54,196 bases of DNA, taken from positions 1 through 54,196 of the forward strand of contig DASVAW010000093.1 of the NCBI GenBank assembly GCA_036376135.1, written 5' to 3'. A program made the translations under genes and the position numbers. Within the stretch, counting starts at the first letter, position 1, and each line of letters opens with the position of its first letter. The notes beneath the pieces were generated by a model. That model ran no database searches and was not told the DNA's origin. It saw only the letters and a list, made by a program, of their open reading frames with translations. This DNA is from Candidatus Polarisedimenticolaceae bacterium (GTDB taxonomy: Bacteria; Acidobacteriota; Polarisedimenticolia; Polarisedimenticolales; DASRJG01). Shown one piece after another: positions 35,432-45,196 of this stretch.

Positions 35432-36595
35432 ATGTTCGGAGGACGCGTCGCAAGGCATCTGATCGAGACGGGGCGGCTCACGCAGGCCCAGCTCGACGAG
35501 GCCGTGCGCACGCAGGGCTTCTTCGGCGGCCAGCTCGAGACCTACCTGCTCAAGCTCGGCTACGTGGACGAGGCGACCCTCGGCGCGGCGCTCACGGAAG
35601 CGTCGGGGGTCCCCTTCGCCGCGGTCGAGCAGCTCCGGGCCATCCCCGACGACGCGATGCGCAGCGTGCCGGCGGCGATCGTCGAGAAGCACCGGGTCTG
35701 CCCGTTCCGGGTGGAGGACGGCCGCTTGCGGATCGCCACCCTCAACCCGCGCGACCTCGCGGCGATCCGCGAGATCCAGCAGGCCTCCGGCCTTCCCGTG
35801 GATCCGTGGATCACGACGGAGTTCCGCCTCTACCAGGCCCTCGAGCGCCACTGGAAGATCCGTTACCCCGGCGTGAAGGCGATCACCCTCGCCCCGCCCG
35901 CGAACCTCCCTCGGCGGCCGTCGGCCGCGGCCGGCCCCTCCGTCGAGGAGACCCCGCCGCAGTTCGGTCTGGACGGTCTCCCGCTCGACGCCGAGGCGCA
36001 CCACGCGCTCGACGTCTTCGCGTCGCCGGCCCCGATCGCGGAGCCGGATCCCGCTTCCGAGCCGGTCCGCGCGATGCCGGCGGAACCGGCTCGACCCGTG
36101 GAACCGACCCTCCTCGCCGATCTCGAGGAGGCCCTGGTCACCGCCCGCGACCGTGACGCCGTCGCCGACGCCCTCCTGGGATTCACGAGCCTTCGCGTGC
36201 GTCGATCGGCGATCTTCGCCGTGGGGAAAGACGGCGTGAAGGGGCTCGCGGGACGCGGCCGTGCCTTCGAGTCCGAGAAGCTCCGGCGCGTGTCCCTTCC
36301 GCCCGGGTCCGGGACGATCTTCGACACCGCGCTCGGAAGCCGCGACTTCTACTTCGGCGTCGTGCCGGCGCTCCCGCCCAATCGCGACCTCTACACGGCG
36401 CTGGGCGGGCGCCTCCCCGCGTCGGTGCTGATCCTGCCGATCCTGGTGAAGGAGCGGACGGCCGCCCTCCTCTACCTCGACGACGACGACGAGCGGATGC
36501 TCAATCCCGACATCGCCTCCATGCGACGGGTCGCGATGAAGGCCGGGCTCGCCTTCGAGCTGCTGCTCCTGCGCAACAAGCTTCGCGAGATCTAG
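35432..36595 (+). CDS. stand-alone MshEN (GspE N-terminal)-like protein with GAF-like C-terminus
   Basis: This 387-residue protein shows two tandem MshEN half-motifs in residues 1-60: GRVARHLIETGRLTQAQLDEAV and GGQLETYLLKLGYVDEATLGAAL. The rest of the GspE N-terminal fold follows (VPFAAVEQLRAIPDDAMRSVPAAIVEKHRVCPF). There is no Walker ATPase domain. A variable Pro-rich linker leads to a C-terminal GAF-like region (SVLILPILVKERTAALLYLDDD). MshEN domains bind cyclic di-GMP in type II secretion and pilus ATPases; here the first half reads RVAxxLI rather than RLGxxLV, so binding is uncertain. It is 6 bp after pnp and ahead of a strong terminator, so it is the last gene of the operon. Confidence 0.75.
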   Translation: MFGGRVARHLIETGRLTQAQLDEAVRTQGFFGGQLETYLLKLGYVDEATLGAALTEASGVPFAAVEQLRAIPDDAMRSVPAAIVEKHRVCPFRVEDGRLRIATLNPRDLAAIREIQQASGLPVDPWITTEFRLYQALERHWKIRYPGVKAITLAPPANLPRRPSAAAGPSVEETPPQFGLDGLPLDAEAHHALDVFASPAPIAEPDPASEPVRAMPAEPARPVEPTLLADLEEALVTARDRDAVADALLGFTSLRVRRSAIFAVGKDGVKGLAGRGRAFESEKLRRVSLPPGSGTIFDTALGSRDFYFGVVPALPPNRDLYTALGGRLPASVLILPILVKERTAALLYLDDDDERMLNPDIASMRRVAMKAGLAFELLLLRNKLREI

Positions 36596-36634
36596 AAACG
36601 GAAAGGGCGCCCTCGCGGGCGCCCTTTCCGTTTC
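36595..36634. terminator. strong bidirectional terminator
   Basis: A perfect 18-bp inverted repeat (36595-36612 with 36617-36634) surrounds the loop TCGC. Its core is GGAAAGGGCGCCC, and the left arm starts on the last base of the MshEN gene stop codon. It lies between convergent genes ending at 36595 (plus) and 36656 (minus), so it serves both. TTTCCGTTT on the right arm provides a partial U-run. Confidence 0.88.
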
Positions 36635-36655
36635 CCGACCCGTGGGAACTCCCGA

Positions 36656-37798
36656 CTAGCGGTACACCTCGACGCGGTCGCCCAGGCGCACCTCGCGAAC
36701 GGTCTGCACGATCTTCGCCGCGGAGGTGCCGTCCCCCACGGTGAGCACGACGGCCCGGCCGAGCATCTGGCGCGGCAGCTCGGGAACGTCGCGGTAAAGC
36801 GTGAGCAGGGTTCCGGGCTTCACCCCCGCGGCCGACCCGAGGTCGGTGTAGATCACGTGACCTTGCCCGGTCGCCTGGAGCTTGTCCTTCGCGGTCACCA
36901 CGTACCCCTGCTCCCCCCCCGAAGGGTCGACGGCGTAGCGGTCGAACGGGGGAAGGGTGCGGGTCGCGGGGGCCTCCAGATCGGTCCACGGCACGATCTC
37001 GTCGCTGTCGCGCATCGTGGTGCACGACATCGAGATGACCGCGATCGCGGTGTTCTCCTGGGCGGCGAGGACCTGGAGCTTTCCGAGGCGGAGGATCATG
37101 GTGCCGAGCGCCTGTCCCGTGACCGGGTGCACGACGGCGGAGCCGCGACGGATCACGGCGAGCTGCTGGCCGGCGGCGACGCCCTGGGCGGAACCGCGAT
37201 TGAGGTAGACGACATCGCCGTCGGCGACCTCCTTGCGCTCCATCTCGCGGCCGGCGATCCAGGTCTCGGAGGCCTGATGCTCGGTCTCGATGAACCCCGA
37301 ACAGTAGAGATCCGCCGTGTCCGCGAGCGGCACCAGCGGCGGAGGCATCGGCGCGACCGGGGCCGGCTTCTCGGCCGGCGCCTCGGGGGCGCCGGTGCCG
37401 GTCTCGGCATCGGCGGTCGGCTCGGGGGCCGGCTCACCCGCGGGGGGTCCCTCGGGAGGCACGACCTCGGGCTTCCCGGGAACGTTCAGGGGATCGCCGG
37501 GGTAGATCCAGTGGCTGTCGAGCACGTACCGGTTCTGGTCCCAGACCTGCGGCCAGAGGTAGGGATTGTCGAGCCACTTCCCCGCGAGGTCCCAGAGGGT
37601 GTCCCCCTTCTGGATGATGTAGGCCTCCGGAGTCGCCTGCGGAGGGTCCCACGGCGTCCAGTGGCCGTCGGGCATTTGCTTCAGGTTCTTCGGCGGCCGG
37701 GTCGAGGTGCTCTTCGAGGCAGCGTCCTCGGCGTACGTCGCACCGAACGCGAGGACCGCGATCACCCCCCAAGCCCCGAGCTTCAGCGCTTTGCTCAT
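36656..37798 (-). CDS. secreted LysM domain protein
   Basis: This 380-residue protein has a signal peptide (LGAWGVIAVLAFGATYAE). A LysM domain spans about residues 60-110 (YIIQKGDTLWDLAGKWLDNPYLWPQVWDQNRYVLDSHWIYPGDPL), which would bind peptidoglycan N-acetylglucosamine units. A Pro/Glu/Ala-rich linker (about 112-155) precedes a C-terminal region with repeated short beta domains (VYLNRGSAQGVAAGQQLAVIRRG; IYTDLGSAAGVKPGTLLTLYRD). Those two units look like a duplicated fold. AGGAG precedes the ATG. It is transcribed alone from a good sigma-70-like promoter. Role: periplasmic or cell-wall-associated, precise function unknown. Confidence 0.85.
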   Translation of the reverse strand: MSKALKLGAWGVIAVLAFGATYAEDAASKSTSTRPPKNLKQMPDGHWTPWDPPQATPEAYIIQKGDTLWDLAGKWLDNPYLWPQVWDQNRYVLDSHWIYPGDPLNVPGKPEVVPPEGPPAGEPAPEPTADAETGTGAPEAPAEKPAPVAPMPPPLVPLADTADLYCSGFIETEHQASETWIAGREMERKEVADGDVVYLNRGSAQGVAAGQQLAVIRRGSAVVHPVTGQALGTMILRLGKLQVLAAQENTAIAVISMSCTTMRDSDEIVPWTDLEAPATRTLPPFDRYAVDPSGGEQGYVVTAKDKLQATGQGHVIYTDLGSAAGVKPGTLLTLYRDVPELPRQMLGRAVVLTVGDGTSAAKIVQTVREVRLGDRVEVYR

Positions 37799-37885
37799 CC
37801 GCAGCTCCTATGCCCGCCGCTCCATTCCCGGTCCCCCGTCGATCACCCGGGGGAATCCCAGAGACCGGGACGGCAAATCGCCGGC

Positions 37886-37913
37886 AAATATAGGCCCGAC
37901 AATGCGGAATTCA
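37886..37913 (-). promoter_or_regulatory. sigma-70-type promoter for LysM gene
   Basis: On the minus strand TTGAAT (37913-37908) and TATATT (37891-37886) are separated by 16 bp. This is the best-matched sigma-70-like pair found in the window. The -35 overlaps the stop codon of rsmD, so the LysM gene can be expressed independently of the upstream operon. The leader would be about 80 nt. Confidence 0.6.
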
Positions 37914-38465
37914 AGACAGGTAAAAGTCGAGGGCCGTCCGGCCATAAACCGAGGTCCGGGTGAGCGCCCATCCCTGGGGGGGCTGGGCCGGCTCGGACCG
38001 GGTATCGCGCTCGAGGACGATCGACGCCCCGGAGGGGAGGACCCCCGAAACCACGAGCGCCTCGAGGAAGTGTGGACCTGCCCCGTCGGCCCACGGCGGA
38101 TCGGCGAAAACCCAGGCAAACGGCCCCTCGACGCGGCGGCCGCGCAGGAGAGCCACGGCGTCCCCCTGGACGAGCCGGCAGCGGTCGGCGATCCCCAAGG
38201 CACGGGCGTTCTCCCGGATCGCGTCGGAGGCGAGCCGCCCCGACTCGATGAAAACCGCCTCGTCGGCCCCCCGGCTCAACGCCTCGAACCCGAGTGCCCC
38301 GCTCCCCGCATAGGCGTCGAGGACGCGCCCGCCGGGAAGGCGCTGGCCGAGAATGTCGAAGAGGGCCTGGCGGACCCGGTCGGAGGTCGGACGCAGCCCC
38401 GGGGCCTCGGGGACGCGGAGCCGCCGGCCCCTCAGGTCTCCGGCGACGATCCGGACGAGACCCAA
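37911..38465 (-). CDS. rsmD: 16S rRNA (guanine966-N2)-methyltransferase RsmD
   Basis: This protein is 184 residues from a TTG start. The family opening VRIVAGDLRGRRLRVPEAPGLRPTSDRVRQALFDILG is followed by the SAM-binding motif VLDAYAGSGALGFEALSRGA and the catalytic motif VFADPPW (N-methyltransferase DPPY/W type). It methylates G966 of 16S rRNA. The stop of the upstream helicase gene lies 2 bases before this TTG, and a CTG overlapping that stop is a less likely alternative. Length is normal. The end of the gene overlaps the next gene's promoter. Confidence 0.93.
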   Translation of the reverse strand: MGLVRIVAGDLRGRRLRVPEAPGLRPTSDRVRQALFDILGQRLPGGRVLDAYAGSGALGFEALSRGADEAVFIESGRLASDAIRENARALGIADRCRLVQGDAVALLRGRRVEGPFAWVFADPPWADGAGPHFLEALVVSGVLPSGASIVLERDTRSEPAQPPQGWALTRTSVYGRTALDFYLS

Positions 38466-38467
38466 GG

Positions 38468-39684
<1,217 letters not shown>

Positions 39685-39685
<1 letters not shown>

Positions 39686-40902
39686 CAGACCAGGGCCTCG
39701 ATCTCCGCGTCTTCGAGCAGGCGGTTGGAGCGTTTGGCGGCCTCGAAGATGCGCGCCACGCGCTCCTCCGTCGCCGGGATCCCCTTCGTCTCGAGCCAGT
39801 ACACCACGTTCGACTTCCCGCTCATGGGCCCCACGCGGATCTTCTGCGCGAAGCCGAAATCGGCCGCGGGCACGCCGGAGTAGACGCGGTCCACGAGCCA
39901 GCCGTCCCCCATGCGGAACGCCTTGATCACCGCCGCGGCGTGTACGCCGGTCGCCGTCTGGAAGGCATCGGCCCCGACGACCGGGTAGTTGTCGGGGATG
40001 GGGACGCCCAGGGCGTCGGCCGCCGTGCGGGAGTATTCGCCGAGCTTCGTCAGGTCGCGGTCGATCCACCCCAGGAGCCTGAGGTTCACGAGCATCAGAT
40101 CGAGCTCCATGTTCCCCGAGCGCTCGCCGACGCCGAGCGCGCAGCCGTGCACGCGGGTCGCCCCCGCGGCGAAGGCCGCGAGGCCGTTGGCGAGCGCCAG
40201 GCCGCGGTCGCGGTGGCCGTGCCAGTCGATCCCGACCTCGCGCCCGCCGGCTTCGTCCAGGGCTTCCCGCACGAATCTCACGAGCGCGGTCGCTCCCCAC
40301 GGCGTCGCGTGCCCGGTCGTGTCGGCGACGACCACGCGCCGCGCCCCGAGCCGCACCGCTTCCTGGTAGAGGCGCCGGATCGTCTCGGGTTTCGAGCGGG
40401 TCGTGTCCTCGGCGACGAACAGGACCGGAAGGCCCGCGGCCACGGCGATCGTGATCGCCTCCGCCGACCGGCGGAGGAGGAACTCCTCGTCCCAACCCTC
40501 CGTGTACTGGCGGATCGCGGAGGAGCCGATGAAGAGCGAGACCTCGATCGGGACGCCGCTCGCGCGGGCCACCTCAACGATCGGCTCGACGTCTCGGGGA
40601 AGCGTCCGTGCGGTGCAGTTCGGCGCGATGTCCAGTTTCGCGTCGCGGATCTCGCGGCACAACGCCTCGACGTCGGCCGCCGCCCGCGGACCCGCGCTCG
40701 GGATCCCGACGTTCGCGGCCTCCACGCCGAGGTCGTCCATCAGGTGCAGGAGCCGGAGCTTCTTTTCGATCGGGGGATCGAGGACCGACGGCGACTGCAG
40801 CCCGTCCCGAAGGGTCACGTCGTTGAGCATGACCTGCGCCGGACGCATGGGCGGAAGGGCCGCCGCCGCGTGGTTCCAGTCGTGGATCAACTCCTCGCGC
40901 AT
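39685..40902 (-). CDS. DRE-TIM metallolyase-like enzyme (isopropylmalate/homocitrate synthase-HMG-CoA lyase superfamily)
   Basis: This 405-residue TIM-barrel protein shows NDVTLRDGLQ (catalytic Arg32-Asp33-Gly-Leu-Gln36). The metal-site strand WHGHRDRGLALAN aligns with the HxHN(D) block of the superfamily but has Arg where Asn or Asp is usual. GVGERSGN is the expected glycine-rich segment. Near the C-terminus GPMSGKSNVVYWL corresponds to GKHSGRHAV of homocitrate synthases but lacks the His. Family members condense acetyl-CoA with 2-oxoacids or cleave HMG-CoA; the altered residues make the reaction uncertain. GGGCGAG precedes the ATG, and it lies 21 bp after the TonB-like gene. Confidence 0.8.
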
Positions 40903-40923
40903 CTCGCCCGGGATGCTATCAGA

Positions 40924-42006
40924 CTAGAAGTACCCGCGATCCTTCAGGTATTGCAGGCTCCTGCGCATCTGCTTGATCTCCCCTTCGGCGATGAACATCG
41001 CGCGAACGGTTTCCTGTCCGCGCGGGAAATCCGCCGGAAGCGGGGGCAGGACGACTTCGCGGAGGGCGTCGGCGGCGGAGTCGTCGAGCGGGTAACACCC
41101 CGACTCGGTCTCGATCGACACGCCGACCACCTGCCCGTCCTTGGTGATCGTGAACCGGACCACGTTGCGGTGGTCGAGCGCCCAGCTCTGGTTCTCCGCC
41201 GCCCAGCGTTCGAATACCCCCGACGTCATCCAGAGACGGTTGTGCCAGGCGCGCCAGATCGCGATGTAGATCGCGCGACCGTAGTCTCCCCAGTCGTAGT
41301 CGACGCTTTCGAACTGCAGGTTGCCGACGCCGTACCCGACGAACGGGAGCGAGGAGAGGTCGAGCGGGCCTCCCTCCCCCTTGCCGCCGCCTTTCGGCCC
41401 CTTGTTCGACGGCGCGAGGTCCGGTTTGGGGAGGGCCTGCTGGAAGCTCCGGATCCGCCCGGCGAGGTCGCGCGGCGCGATCGACGTCCGACCGGCCTCC
41501 TCGCGGTCGGGCACTCCCGGCGCGGGATCGGGAAGCGGCCCGCCGCGCGCCCCGCCCTTCGGCCGGGAGTCCTCCATCCCCGACGAGCGCGACACCTTCG
41601 GCGTCTCCGGGGGAGGACCCTCCGGGATCCGGCGGTTCGGCTCCATCCGGTATCGCGCGTCGCGAGGAGGATCGACGGGAGGAGGCGTCTCCTTCCGCAG
41701 CCGCATCTCCTCCGCGGGAGCCTTGGGAGCCGGCGCGGGAGCCGGCGCGGGACTGGACGGCGGGGGCGCGGGAGGCCTCGGGCTCATGAAGACGACCGGC
41801 GGCGACGCGGCGACTTCGGGACTCGCCGGCTGCACCTGCGCGAGGGTCTGCTGCTTCCAGTCGGGCATGACGAGGATCCCGATCACGATCAGCAGGTGGG
41901 CGATCACCGACAGCAACACCGCGAGCTGCATCCGGAAGATCCGGCGAAGCGCCGCGGTTTCCTCGTTCTCGAGGGGCTCCGGGCCCGTCAGGTGGAGTTG
42001 CTGCAT
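40924..42006 (-). CDS. TonB-like energy transducer, proline-rich
   Basis: This 360-residue protein has a single N-terminal membrane helix (LAVLLSVIAHLLIVIGILVM, about 28-48). A long Pro/Ala-rich periplasm-spanning linker follows (PRPPAPPPSSPAPAPAPAPK and onward), then a C-terminal domain with VVRFTITKDGQVVGVSIETESGC and LPPLPADFP, the pattern of TonB/TolA-type C-terminal domains. It would link inner-membrane proton-motive energy to the outer-membrane receptors, of which two are in this window. No exbB or exbD lies nearby. The ATG at 42006 lies inside the upstream gene's last codons (19-bp overlap). Confidence 0.82.
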   Translation of the reverse strand: MQQLHLTGPEPLENEETAALRRIFRMQLAVLLSVIAHLLIVIGILVMPDWKQQTLAQVQPASPEVAASPPVVFMSPRPPAPPPSSPAPAPAPAPKAPAEEMRLRKETPPPVDPPRDARYRMEPNRRIPEGPPPETPKVSRSSGMEDSRPKGGARGGPLPDPAPGVPDREEAGRTSIAPRDLAGRIRSFQQALPKPDLAPSNKGPKGGGKGEGGPLDLSSLPFVGYGVGNLQFESVDYDWGDYGRAIYIAIWRAWHNRLWMTSGVFERWAAENQSWALDHRNVVRFTITKDGQVVGVSIETESGCYPLDDSAADALREVVLPPLPADFPRGQETVRAMFIAEGEIKQMRRSLQYLKDRGYF

Positions 42007-43025
42007 CGTTGGGCGACCCGGTGGAAAGTCTGGCGCACCCGGGAGAATTCCGCCCGTGGCACCGTCGGGTGCACGCGGTTGGTCAACAGCACGTAGATCC
42101 GCGGGACACGGGGCTCGATCCAGACCGAAGTCCCGGTGAACCCGAAGTGGCCGACCGCGTCGTCGTCGAGCACCCCGCGCACCGATTCGGTGAGCGGCGC
42201 GAAGGTGAAGCCGAACGACCGCGTCCCCTCCCCGGCGACCGGGGCGAGCATCCGGCGCCGCGCCGGCGAGTCCAGGACGTGGCGCGCGATCGCGGCGACG
42301 GCGTCGGCGGTCGCGAAGAGGCCGGCGTGCCCGGCGACGCCGCCCAGCCCCCAGGCGTTCCCGTCGTGAACCGCGCCACGGATGACCTCCGTCCGGAACG
42401 GATGATCGTGCCCGGCCTCCCCCGCGAGCTCGCGCTCGAAGGCGTTCCCGCGTTCGGTGGGAGCGGCGTCCTCGAATCGGTCCGAGGTCCCCGCGTATCC
42501 CGCGCGGGCGAGGCCGAGCGTGGCCGCGATGCGCACGTCGAACAGGACGTCGAGGGGACGTCCGAGCGCCCGCTCGATCGCGATGCCCAGGAGGATGTAC
42601 CCGAGGTCGGAGTAGAGCGTGGTGCCGGGGGGAGCGGCCGCCGGCTCCGCGGCGATCGCCGCGAGATAGGCCTCCCGCGTCGATCCGGAGAGATAGAGCG
42701 GCCGCCAGGGCGGAAGCCCGGCACGGTGGGCGCCGAGGTCCAGGAGGGTGGCGCGCTCCCACGCCGAGCCCGAAAGCTCGGGAAGCCAGGCCCCCGCGGG
42801 AGCGGAGAGATCGATCGCGCCGCGATGCTCGGCCAGGGCCGCGAGGAGCGCCGTCGCGAGCGGCTTCGTCAGCGACGCGAGGTCGAAGGGGGTCTCGAAC
42901 GTCACGGACCCCGCGGCGCCCCGGGCGAGCGTCTTGCCGGAGGACTCCACGTGCCAGCAGGCGCCGGGCATCGAACCGGCGGAGACCTCGGCCTCGACGA
43001 ACGCGCGGAGCGGGTCGCTGCTCAC
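41988..43025 (-). CDS. beta-lactamase-like serine hydrolase
   Basis: This protein is 345 residues from a GTG start. It matches the class C beta-lactamase/penicillin-binding-like family: FDLASLTKPLA contains the S-x-x-K nucleophile (Ser51, Lys54), TTLYSDLGYILLG the Y-S-N/D motif, and HFGFTGTSVWIEP the final H-x-G-like strand. No signal peptide is visible, so export is unclear; many such enzymes act on D-amino-acid peptides or esters rather than antibiotics. GTGA overlap with the upstream oxidoreductase, and it ends inside the TonB-like gene start, so it is fully embedded in the lipid A operon. Confidence 0.87.
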   Translation of the reverse strand: MSSDPLRAFVEAEVSAGSMPGACWHVESSGKTLARGAAGSVTFETPFDLASLTKPLATALLAALAEHRGAIDLSAPAGAWLPELSGSAWERATLLDLGAHRAGLPPWRPLYLSGSTREAYLAAIAAEPAAAPPGTTLYSDLGYILLGIAIERALGRPLDVLFDVRIAATLGLARAGYAGTSDRFEDAAPTERGNAFERELAGEAGHDHPFRTEVIRGAVHDGNAWGLGGVAGHAGLFATADAVAAIARHVLDSPARRRMLAPVAGEGTRSFGFTFAPLTESVRGVLDDDAVGHFGFTGTSVWIEPRVPRIYVLLTNRVHPTVPRAEFSRVRQTFHRVAQRCSNST

Positions 43026-43969
43026 ACGCGACCGGGGTTCGCGGCGATCGCGTCGCGGACCCGGAAGGCGAGCTCGAGGGCGCGACGACCTTGGAGGCCG
43101 TCCACCGGGGGGGGTGTCCGGGAGGCCACGGCGTCGAGGAACGCGTCGAGCTCGATGGCGAGAGGCTCCCCGTCCTCGACCGGCAGGTGGTCGTGCGCGA
43201 TCCCGGGAGCTCCGTCGGCGCCGAAGGCGAGCTTCCAGCGCTCGACCGTCTTCGCGCCCGTGTCGCACGCGATGTACGTGCGCGACTGGAAGACGCGAAT
43301 GCGGCGAAGGCGCTCGGCCGAGATCCGGCTCGCCGTGAGGTTCGCGACGCATCCGCTCGCGAGGCGGATCCTGGCGTTGGCGATGTCGACCTTGTCGGTC
43401 AGCGCCGCCACCCCGACCGCGTCGACGGAGACGGCGTCCGTGCCGTCGAGGAACAGCAGGAGGTCGAGGTCGTGGATCATGAGGTCGAGGATGACGTCGA
43501 CGTCCGTCGACCGCGCGGAGAACCCCGCGAGACGGTGGATCTCGAGGAATCGCGGGGCGTCCACCGCCCTCGCGAGCGCCCGCATCGCCGGGTTGAAACG
43601 CTCCGTGTGCCCCACCATCACGAGACGGCCGGACGCGGCCGCCTGTTTCAGGATCGCGTCGGCATCTTCGAGGGAGGAGGCGATCGGCTTCTCGATCAGG
43701 ACGTCCGCGCCGCCGGCGAGCAGGATCTCCGCCGCCTCGCGGTGGTGGACGGTCGGCGTCGCGACGCTCGCCGCCTCCACCTTCCCCACGAGGTCGCGGG
43801 CCTGCGCGAACGCCTGGCACCCGAACTCCTTCGCGATCTCTCGGGCGCGCTCGGCGTTCGCGTCCGCGACGCCGACGAGCCGGCATTTCGGATTCGACGC
43901 ATAGAGGCGCGCGTGGTGGCGACCGAGATGGCCGACGCCGACGACGCCCACCGGGACCGGCGCGCTCAC
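43022..43969 (-). CDS. Gfo/Idh/MocA-family oxidoreductase, lpxA-linked
   Basis: This 315-residue protein has an N-terminal Rossmann fold (VGVVGVGHLGRHHARLYAS) and the EKPIA motif near residue 95, then a beta-sheet domain with DLMIHDLDLLLFL containing the conserved His of the family. Gene order places it directly after lpxA, with overlap GTGA, where lpxB often stands. In Acidithiobacillus a Gfo/Idh-type enzyme (GnnA) oxidises UDP-GlcNAc at C3 so that a transaminase (GnnB) can form the amide-linked lipid A precursor. No GnnB-like gene is in this window, so assignment to that activity is only a hypothesis. Confidence 0.85.
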   Translation of the reverse strand: MSAPVPVGVVGVGHLGRHHARLYASNPKCRLVGVADANAERAREIAKEFGCQAFAQARDLVGKVEAASVATPTVHHREAAEILLAGGADVLIEKPIASSLEDADAILKQAAASGRLVMVGHTERFNPAMRALARAVDAPRFLEIHRLAGFSARSTDVDVILDLMIHDLDLLLFLDGTDAVSVDAVGVAALTDKVDIANARIRLASGCVANLTASRISAERLRRIRVFQSRTYIACDTGAKTVERWKLAFGADGAPGIAHDHLPVEDGEPLAIELDAFLDAVASRTPPPVDGLQGRRALELAFRVRDAIAANPGRV

Positions 43970-44748
43970 CGGCACACCCCGCGCTTGGCGGTGCGGACGA
44001 AGTCGAGGAAGTACGCGACCTCCGGGATGTGGCCGAGCTCCTGCTCGACTTTCCGCTGCGCCTGCTCCAGGAGGAGCTTCGAGCGGAACAGCGTCATGTA
44101 GCAGCGCTTGATCCCCTCGATCGTCTCGGTGGAGTAACCGCGGCGCTTGAGCCCCACGAGGTTGATGCCGTGCGTCGCCGCGCGGTTCCCCACGGTGATC
44201 ACCCACGGGAGCGCATCCTGCGTCACGACCGAATACCCCCCGATGAAGGCGAACTTCGCGACCCGGCAGAACTGGTGGACGCCGCTGTAGGCGCCGACGG
44301 TGGCGTCGTCGCCGACTTCGACGTGCCCCGCGAGGGTCGCCGCGTTGGCGAAGATGCAGCGGGAGCCGACCTGTCCGTCGTGGGCGATGTGCGCCTGCGC
44401 CATGAGGAGATTGTCGTCGCCGATCCTCGTGATCCCGCCCCCTCCGGGCGTGCCGCGGTTCACCGTGACGTATTCGCGGATCGTGTTGCGCGCCCCGATC
44501 ACGAGCCCGGTCGGCTCTCCCTTGTACTTGAGGTCCTGGGGCGGCCCACCGAGCGAAGCGAAGGGGGACACGGCGTTGTCGGGACCGAGCGTGGTCCGGC
44601 CGTCGATCACGACGTGCGACTCGAGGCGGCAGCGGTCGCCCACGACGACTTCGGGTCCGAGGACGCAGAAGGGGCCGATCACGACGTCGTCGCCGATCGT
44701 CGCGTCGGGATGGACCACCGCCCTGGGATCGATCGCCGCAGCGCCCAT
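43966..44748 (-). CDS. lpxA: acyl-ACP--UDP-N-acetylglucosamine O-acyltransferase
   Basis: This 260-residue protein is built of left-handed hexapeptide repeats (IGDDVVIGPFCVLGPEVVVG). The catalytic block reads LMAQAHIAHDGQVGSRCIFANAATLAGHVEVGDD, with the general-base His near residue 121, followed by GVHQFCRVAKFAFIGGYSVV. A C-terminal helical bundle (YSTETIEGIKRCYMTLFRS) is present. It acylates the first sugar nucleotide of lipid A. It lies 4 bp after fabZ in the order lpxD-fabZ-lpxA seen in many Gram-negatives. Its stop overlaps the next gene as GTGA. Confidence 0.97.
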   Translation of the reverse strand: MGAAAIDPRAVVHPDATIGDDVVIGPFCVLGPEVVVGDRCRLESHVVIDGRTTLGPDNAVSPFASLGGPPQDLKYKGEPTGLVIGARNTIREYVTVNRGTPGGGGITRIGDDNLLMAQAHIAHDGQVGSRCIFANAATLAGHVEVGDDATVGAYSGVHQFCRVAKFAFIGGYSVVTQDALPWVITVGNRAATHGINLVGLKRRGYSTETIEGIKRCYMTLFRSKLLLEQAQRKVEQELGHIPEVAYFLDFVRTAKRGVCR

Positions 44749-44752
44749 CGTC

Positions 44753-45196
44753 CTACTCCCGGTCGACCATCGCCGAGAGGATCTCCGCCTCGGCGGCGAG
44801 CTGGCCGTCCACTTCCGCGATCCCCCGCATCTTGCAGGTGCGGGAGCGGAGCTTCAATACCTCCATGGTCAAGCGGAGCTGATCCCCGGGAACGACCGTG
44901 CGCCGGAACCGCGCCTCGTCGATGCCGGTGAAGAAGACCAGGCGTTTCTCGCGATCGGGCATGTCGTGCAGCAGGAGCACCGCTCCGGCCTGCGCGAGCG
45001 CCTCGATGATGAGGACGCCGGGCATCACCGGCGCTCCCGGGAAGTGCCCCTGGAAGAAGGGCTCGTTGATCGTGACGTTCTTGATCGCCACGACGCGCCG
45101 GCCGGGCTCCATCTCCAGCACGCGGTCGACCAGCAGGAACGGATACCGGTGCGGAATCGAGTTCATGATCCCGCGAACGTCCAACGGTGCGCTCAC
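44753..45196 (-). CDS. fabZ: 3-hydroxyacyl-ACP dehydratase FabZ
   Basis: This 147-residue hot-dog-fold enzyme starts at a GTG overlapping the lpxD stop (GTGA). The active-site block is PHRYPFLLVDRV, followed by FFQGHFPGAPVMPGVLIIEALAQ, which carries the catalytic His and Glu. It dehydrates 3-hydroxyacyl-ACP, drawing on the same pool as LpxA and LpxD, which explains its position between them. Length is typical. A longer upstream frame was rejected because it lies wholly inside lpxD. Confidence 0.97.
   Translation of the reverse strand: MSAPLDVRGIMNSIPHRYPFLLVDRVLEMEPGRRVVAIKNVTINEPFFQGHFPGAPVMPGVLIIEALAQAGAVLLLHDMPDREKRLVFFTGIDEARFRRTVVPGDQLRLTMEVLKLRSRTCKMRGIAEVDGQLAAEAEILSAMVDRE

Noticed and set aside
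33430-36156. Second plus-strand frame of about 900 codons overlapping pnp
   Set aside because: It is an alternate frame of pnp and the MshEN gene, dominated by Arg and Gly, with no conserved sequence.
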